A stretch of 6,664 bases of DNA from Candidatus Bathyarchaeota archaeon (GTDB lineage: Archaea > Thermoproteota > Bathyarchaeia > 40CM-2-53-6 > FEN-987), in the NCBI GenBank assembly GCA_022865625.1, contig JALHTB010000181.1:1-6664 (forward strand), given 5' to 3'. A model generated the notes under the pieces. It was given only the letters and a program-made list of their open reading frames with translations. It had not been told where the DNA came from and made no database searches. The position numbers and the translations under genes are program-made. This document shows, piece after piece, positions 5,276 to 6,664 of this stretch (positions within the stretch are counted from its first letter, which is position 1; every line of letters starts with the position of its first letter).

Positions 5276-5698
5276 TTACAGGCGCAGCTGGGACGTTCTT
5301 CTCACTTCTATCTCACTGATCTTCGTGAAGTGCGGGTCTTCAGTCACGACGAACTTGGCCTTGTTCAGTAGAGCTGTTGCGGCGACGATGCAGTCCCCCC
5401 ACGGCACCTTCTCTTGATATTTCGCCCTTAGCAAGCCAGCTTGGTACGATACCTCTTGAGTTAACGAAGCAATGTCAAGGCCCGAGTTCACAATCTCTCT
5501 GAAGTACTTGTCCGCAACGTCTCTGCCGGTCCTCTTGTAAGTCTGTGCGTAGAACTCTGCCAGAACGATAGTGGGCAGGATCCCTTTGTTTCCGAGTTTT
5601 CTAGAGATTCTAAGCCCTTCGCGTGTCTTCGCCAAGACTGCCTCGTCATCCGAAAAGTAATGCAGTATGAGGAAGGTGGTGTCGAGGACCAGAATCAT
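5276..5698 (-). CDS. vapC: VapC-family PIN-domain ribonuclease toxin (pair 4)
   Basis: Predicted metal-dependent RNase toxin of 140 residues. Numbered from ATG 5696-5698, the site is D6 (MILVLDTTFLI), E48 (TIVLAEFYAQTY), D102 (VPWGDCIVAATAL) and D121 (VVTEDPHF), all in their usual positions; the domain is complete. An upstream in-frame start at 5746 would add 16 residues before the first PIN strand and run over the antitoxin 3' end; the inner ATG is preferred because PIN proteins normally begin right at this strand and because it lies 10 bases after the antitoxin TAG, with AGG-containing sequence before it as a possible weak ribosome binding site. The toxin branch differs from those of pairs 1-3, and its partner is of the AbrB rather than RHH class. 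Confidence 0.9.
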   Translation of the reverse strand: MILVLDTTFLILHYFSDDEAVLAKTREGLRISRKLGNKGILPTIVLAEFYAQTYKRTGRDVADKYFREIVNSGLDIASLTQEVSYQAGLLRAKYQEKVPWGDCIVAATALLNKAKFVVTEDPHFTKISEIEVRRTSQLRL

Positions 5699-5708
5699 CT
5701 TGCCTGCG

Positions 5709-5939
5709 CTACCTGAATTCTCGTTCACGCGCACGAAGTAGGTCACGAATCACTTCGCCAGCTTTGTCGAACTTGGAAAGAGCTCCCGCTGATTGGGCGA
5801 TGTCGCGCACTGGTTCTATCATGACGCCTTCTCGCGTGTTCTTGAAAGCCACAATGACCCCCTCCTGGAATCCATGCTCTTCTCTAAGAAACGATGGTAT
5901 GGTTACCTGGCCCTTCTTTGTGACTTTGGAGTATGCCAC
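5709..5939 (-). CDS. SpoVT/AbrB-domain antitoxin (pair 4)
   Basis: Predicted antitoxin with an N-terminal swapped-hairpin DNA-binding domain: SKVTKKGQVTIPSFLREEHG in residues 4-23 is the signature (K-V-T-x-K-G-Q-V-T-I-P), followed by the second hairpin (EGVIVAFKNTREGVMIEPV) to about residue 45. Residues 46-76 are the helical, charged toxin-binding tail (LSKFDKAGEVIRDLLRARER). The start is GTG at 5937-5939, just before the hairpin; 76 residues is normal for this class. It lies 10 bases upstream of the PIN toxin and surely shares its transcript. Upstream a 10-base direct repeat occurs twice, a possible operator. Called VapB-like by function; family AbrB/MazE. Confidence 0.88.
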   Translation of the reverse strand: MAYSKVTKKGQVTIPSFLREEHGFQEGVIVAFKNTREGVMIEPVRDIAQSAGALSKFDKAGEVIRDLLRAREREFR

Positions 5940-5949
5940 ATTTCAGCCC

Positions 5950-5982
5950 TTACACAATCAGGAGTATTACACAATCTTAAGT
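5950..5982 (-). promoter_or_regulatory. pair 4 control region: 10-base direct repeat
   Basis: TTACACAATC occurs twice, perfectly, at 5950-5959 and 5967-5976, a spacing of 17 bases, directly upstream of the AbrB antitoxin GTG. A weak TATA-like CTTAAGAT on the minus strand (5975-5982) overlaps the distal copy at about the distance seen in the other pairs. Further upstream TTACCTC occurs twice (5984-5990, 5992-5998). The other pairs use inverted repeats; here they are direct. Likely antitoxin operator; TATA assignment weak. Confidence 0.4.
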
Positions 5983-6048
5983 CTTACCTCGTTACCTCTG
6001 CGGATACCACCGACCTGACAGCATATCCGCCGCAGCGAGCAGCCATGT

Positions 6049-6120
6049 TCATGTCGCCCGGTCCCCGAGCCTCTCCGTCGCTTTCTTCGAGTAGGCGCCC
6101 ATATTCTGGTCTTCAGGCAT
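6049..6120 (-). other. possible small peptide frame in the gap between pair 4 and toxin 5
   Basis: The 5940-6266 stretch holds the pair 4 control region and otherwise little. One short minus-strand frame starts at ATG 6118-6120 and runs 23 codons (MPEDQNMGAYSKKATERLGD...) to TGA 6049-6051; its lysine/glutamate-rich composition is protein-like. Shifting frame just after the stop gives NMAARCGGYAV, reminiscent of half a zinc ribbon, so this may be the frameshifted relic of a small protein. No clear TATA box or ribosome binding site. Weakly supported. Confidence 0.2.
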
Positions 6121-6266
6121 CCCACTCACATCCTGAATCTACTAGTCCATGTGGGCTTGTGTGATTCGGCTCCAAACAGTCGGATCGCGGACAAGGGTAC
6201 TAAACTCGTCGACTTGTTCGCTTACTCCCCGACTCAAGCCGGGAGCTTCCGCTCGCCCAGTTATGG

Positions 6267-6663
6267 TCACGGAGGAGCCCTCTCGACGGAAAGAAGTGAA
6301 AGGGATCGAGTGGCCCGTTCCTCTATGAGCGTTGCTTGCTTATCGGAGAGTCGATAGATTGTCCTGATATGCCTCGGAAGCTGAAAGCCTTGGTCCGTAA
6401 CTTGCTTGATGACTGATTCAGTTCCGTTGGCAAAGTCCACGTCGCTTGTCGTCAGGATGCCTACCCCGCTCAGTGTCGCCACCGCTAGGTGCAGCGAGTC
6501 TCTCGCCTCAAGTCCGTATGTCAAGACGAAAGCAAAGGAGAGAGGGTACGCTAGAGCCCTTGTTCCGAGGATCTGAAACCCCTCTTGCATCACGACAGCT
6601 CGAAGCAGAGTCTCAGCTTTGTTTCGGCCGCCAAGACGTGTAGCCACACCAACGGTTTCGAGC
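6267..6663 (-). CDS. PIN-domain (VapC-like) toxin, N-terminus beyond right edge (toxin 5)
   Basis: Predicted RNase toxin. The reading frame is open to the right edge, so the first PIN strand and its aspartate are outside the window; the GTG at 6645-6647 is internal, since residues before it (LETVG) still fit the PIN helix with its conserved glutamate. Numbering from that GTG, the visible site residues are D50 in YGLEARDSLHLAVATLSG and D69 in GILTTSDVDFANG, the last PIN strand. About 54 residues follow D71, whereas VapC proteins usually end 15-25 residues later; this tail (PRHIRTIYRLSDKQATLIEE and on) is unassigned. Following the pattern of the other pairs, its antitoxin should lie just beyond the right edge. 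Toxin class confident, completeness unknown. Confidence 0.75.
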   Translation of the reverse strand, partial: LETVGVATRLGGRNKAETLLRAVVMQEGFQILGTRALAYPLSFAFVLTYGLEARDSLHLAVATLSGVGILTTSDVDFANGTESVIKQVTDQGFQLPRHIRTIYRLSDKQATLIEERATRSLSLLSVERAPP

Positions 6664-6664
6664 A

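Noticed and set aside
5793..6164. 123-codon plus-strand frame opposite the AbrB antitoxin
   Set aside because: Mostly antisense to a confident gene and its control region, with no recognisable domain.
1..6664. tRNA, rRNA, CRISPR array, insertion sequence or attachment site
   Set aside because: No T-loop consensus with a matching acceptor stem, no repeated spacer pattern, no transposase motif and no long terminal repeats were found by eye.

Overview
The window looks archaeal. It carries several VapBC-type toxin-antitoxin pairs of archaeal flavour, the relic of a HAD phosphatase of an archaeal type, and TATA-like boxes 35-40 bases upstream of the antitoxin start codons, leaving room for only a short leader, with no Shine-Dalgarno sequence there. 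GTG starts are used. An uncultivated TACK-type archaeon, such as a Bathyarchaeia member, would fit, but that placement is inference. No rRNA, tRNA, IS element or CRISPR array was seen.

Layout. Bases 2-1174 (+) hold most of a P-loop ATPase with a C-terminal winged helix; its frame is open to the left edge, so the N-terminus is missing. Bases 1175-1824 are poor in genes: a GC-rich hairpin, a small antitoxin-like remnant on the minus strand (1306-1431) and an unrecognised 66-codon frame on the plus strand (1539-1739). From 1825 to the right edge every confident gene is on the minus strand, and nearly all of it is toxin-antitoxin material: pair 1 (RHH-like antitoxin plus PIN toxin, 1825-2399), a decayed HAD phosphatase (2486-3049), a low-content gap, pair 2 (UPF0175 antitoxin plus DUF3368-type PIN toxin, 3375-4293), pair 3 (RHH antitoxin plus PIN toxin, 4518-5152), pair 4 (AbrB-type antitoxin plus PIN toxin, 5276-5939), and the C-terminal part of a fifth PIN toxin whose start and presumed antitoxin lie beyond the right edge (6267-6663).

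How they work together. Each complete pair has the antitoxin first and the toxin coupled to it (4-base overlap in pairs 1 and 3, longer overlap in pair 2, about 10-base gap in pair 4). Each antitoxin has its own promoter region with a dyad or direct repeat next to the TATA-like box, as expected for autorepression by the antitoxin or the complex. The toxins are predicted metal-dependent RNases with the PIN acidic residues in place. The antitoxins come from at least three fold families, so the cluster was assembled from unrelated modules rather than by tandem duplication. With a broken antitoxin and a broken phosphatase among them, the segment reads as an accessory island with turnover.
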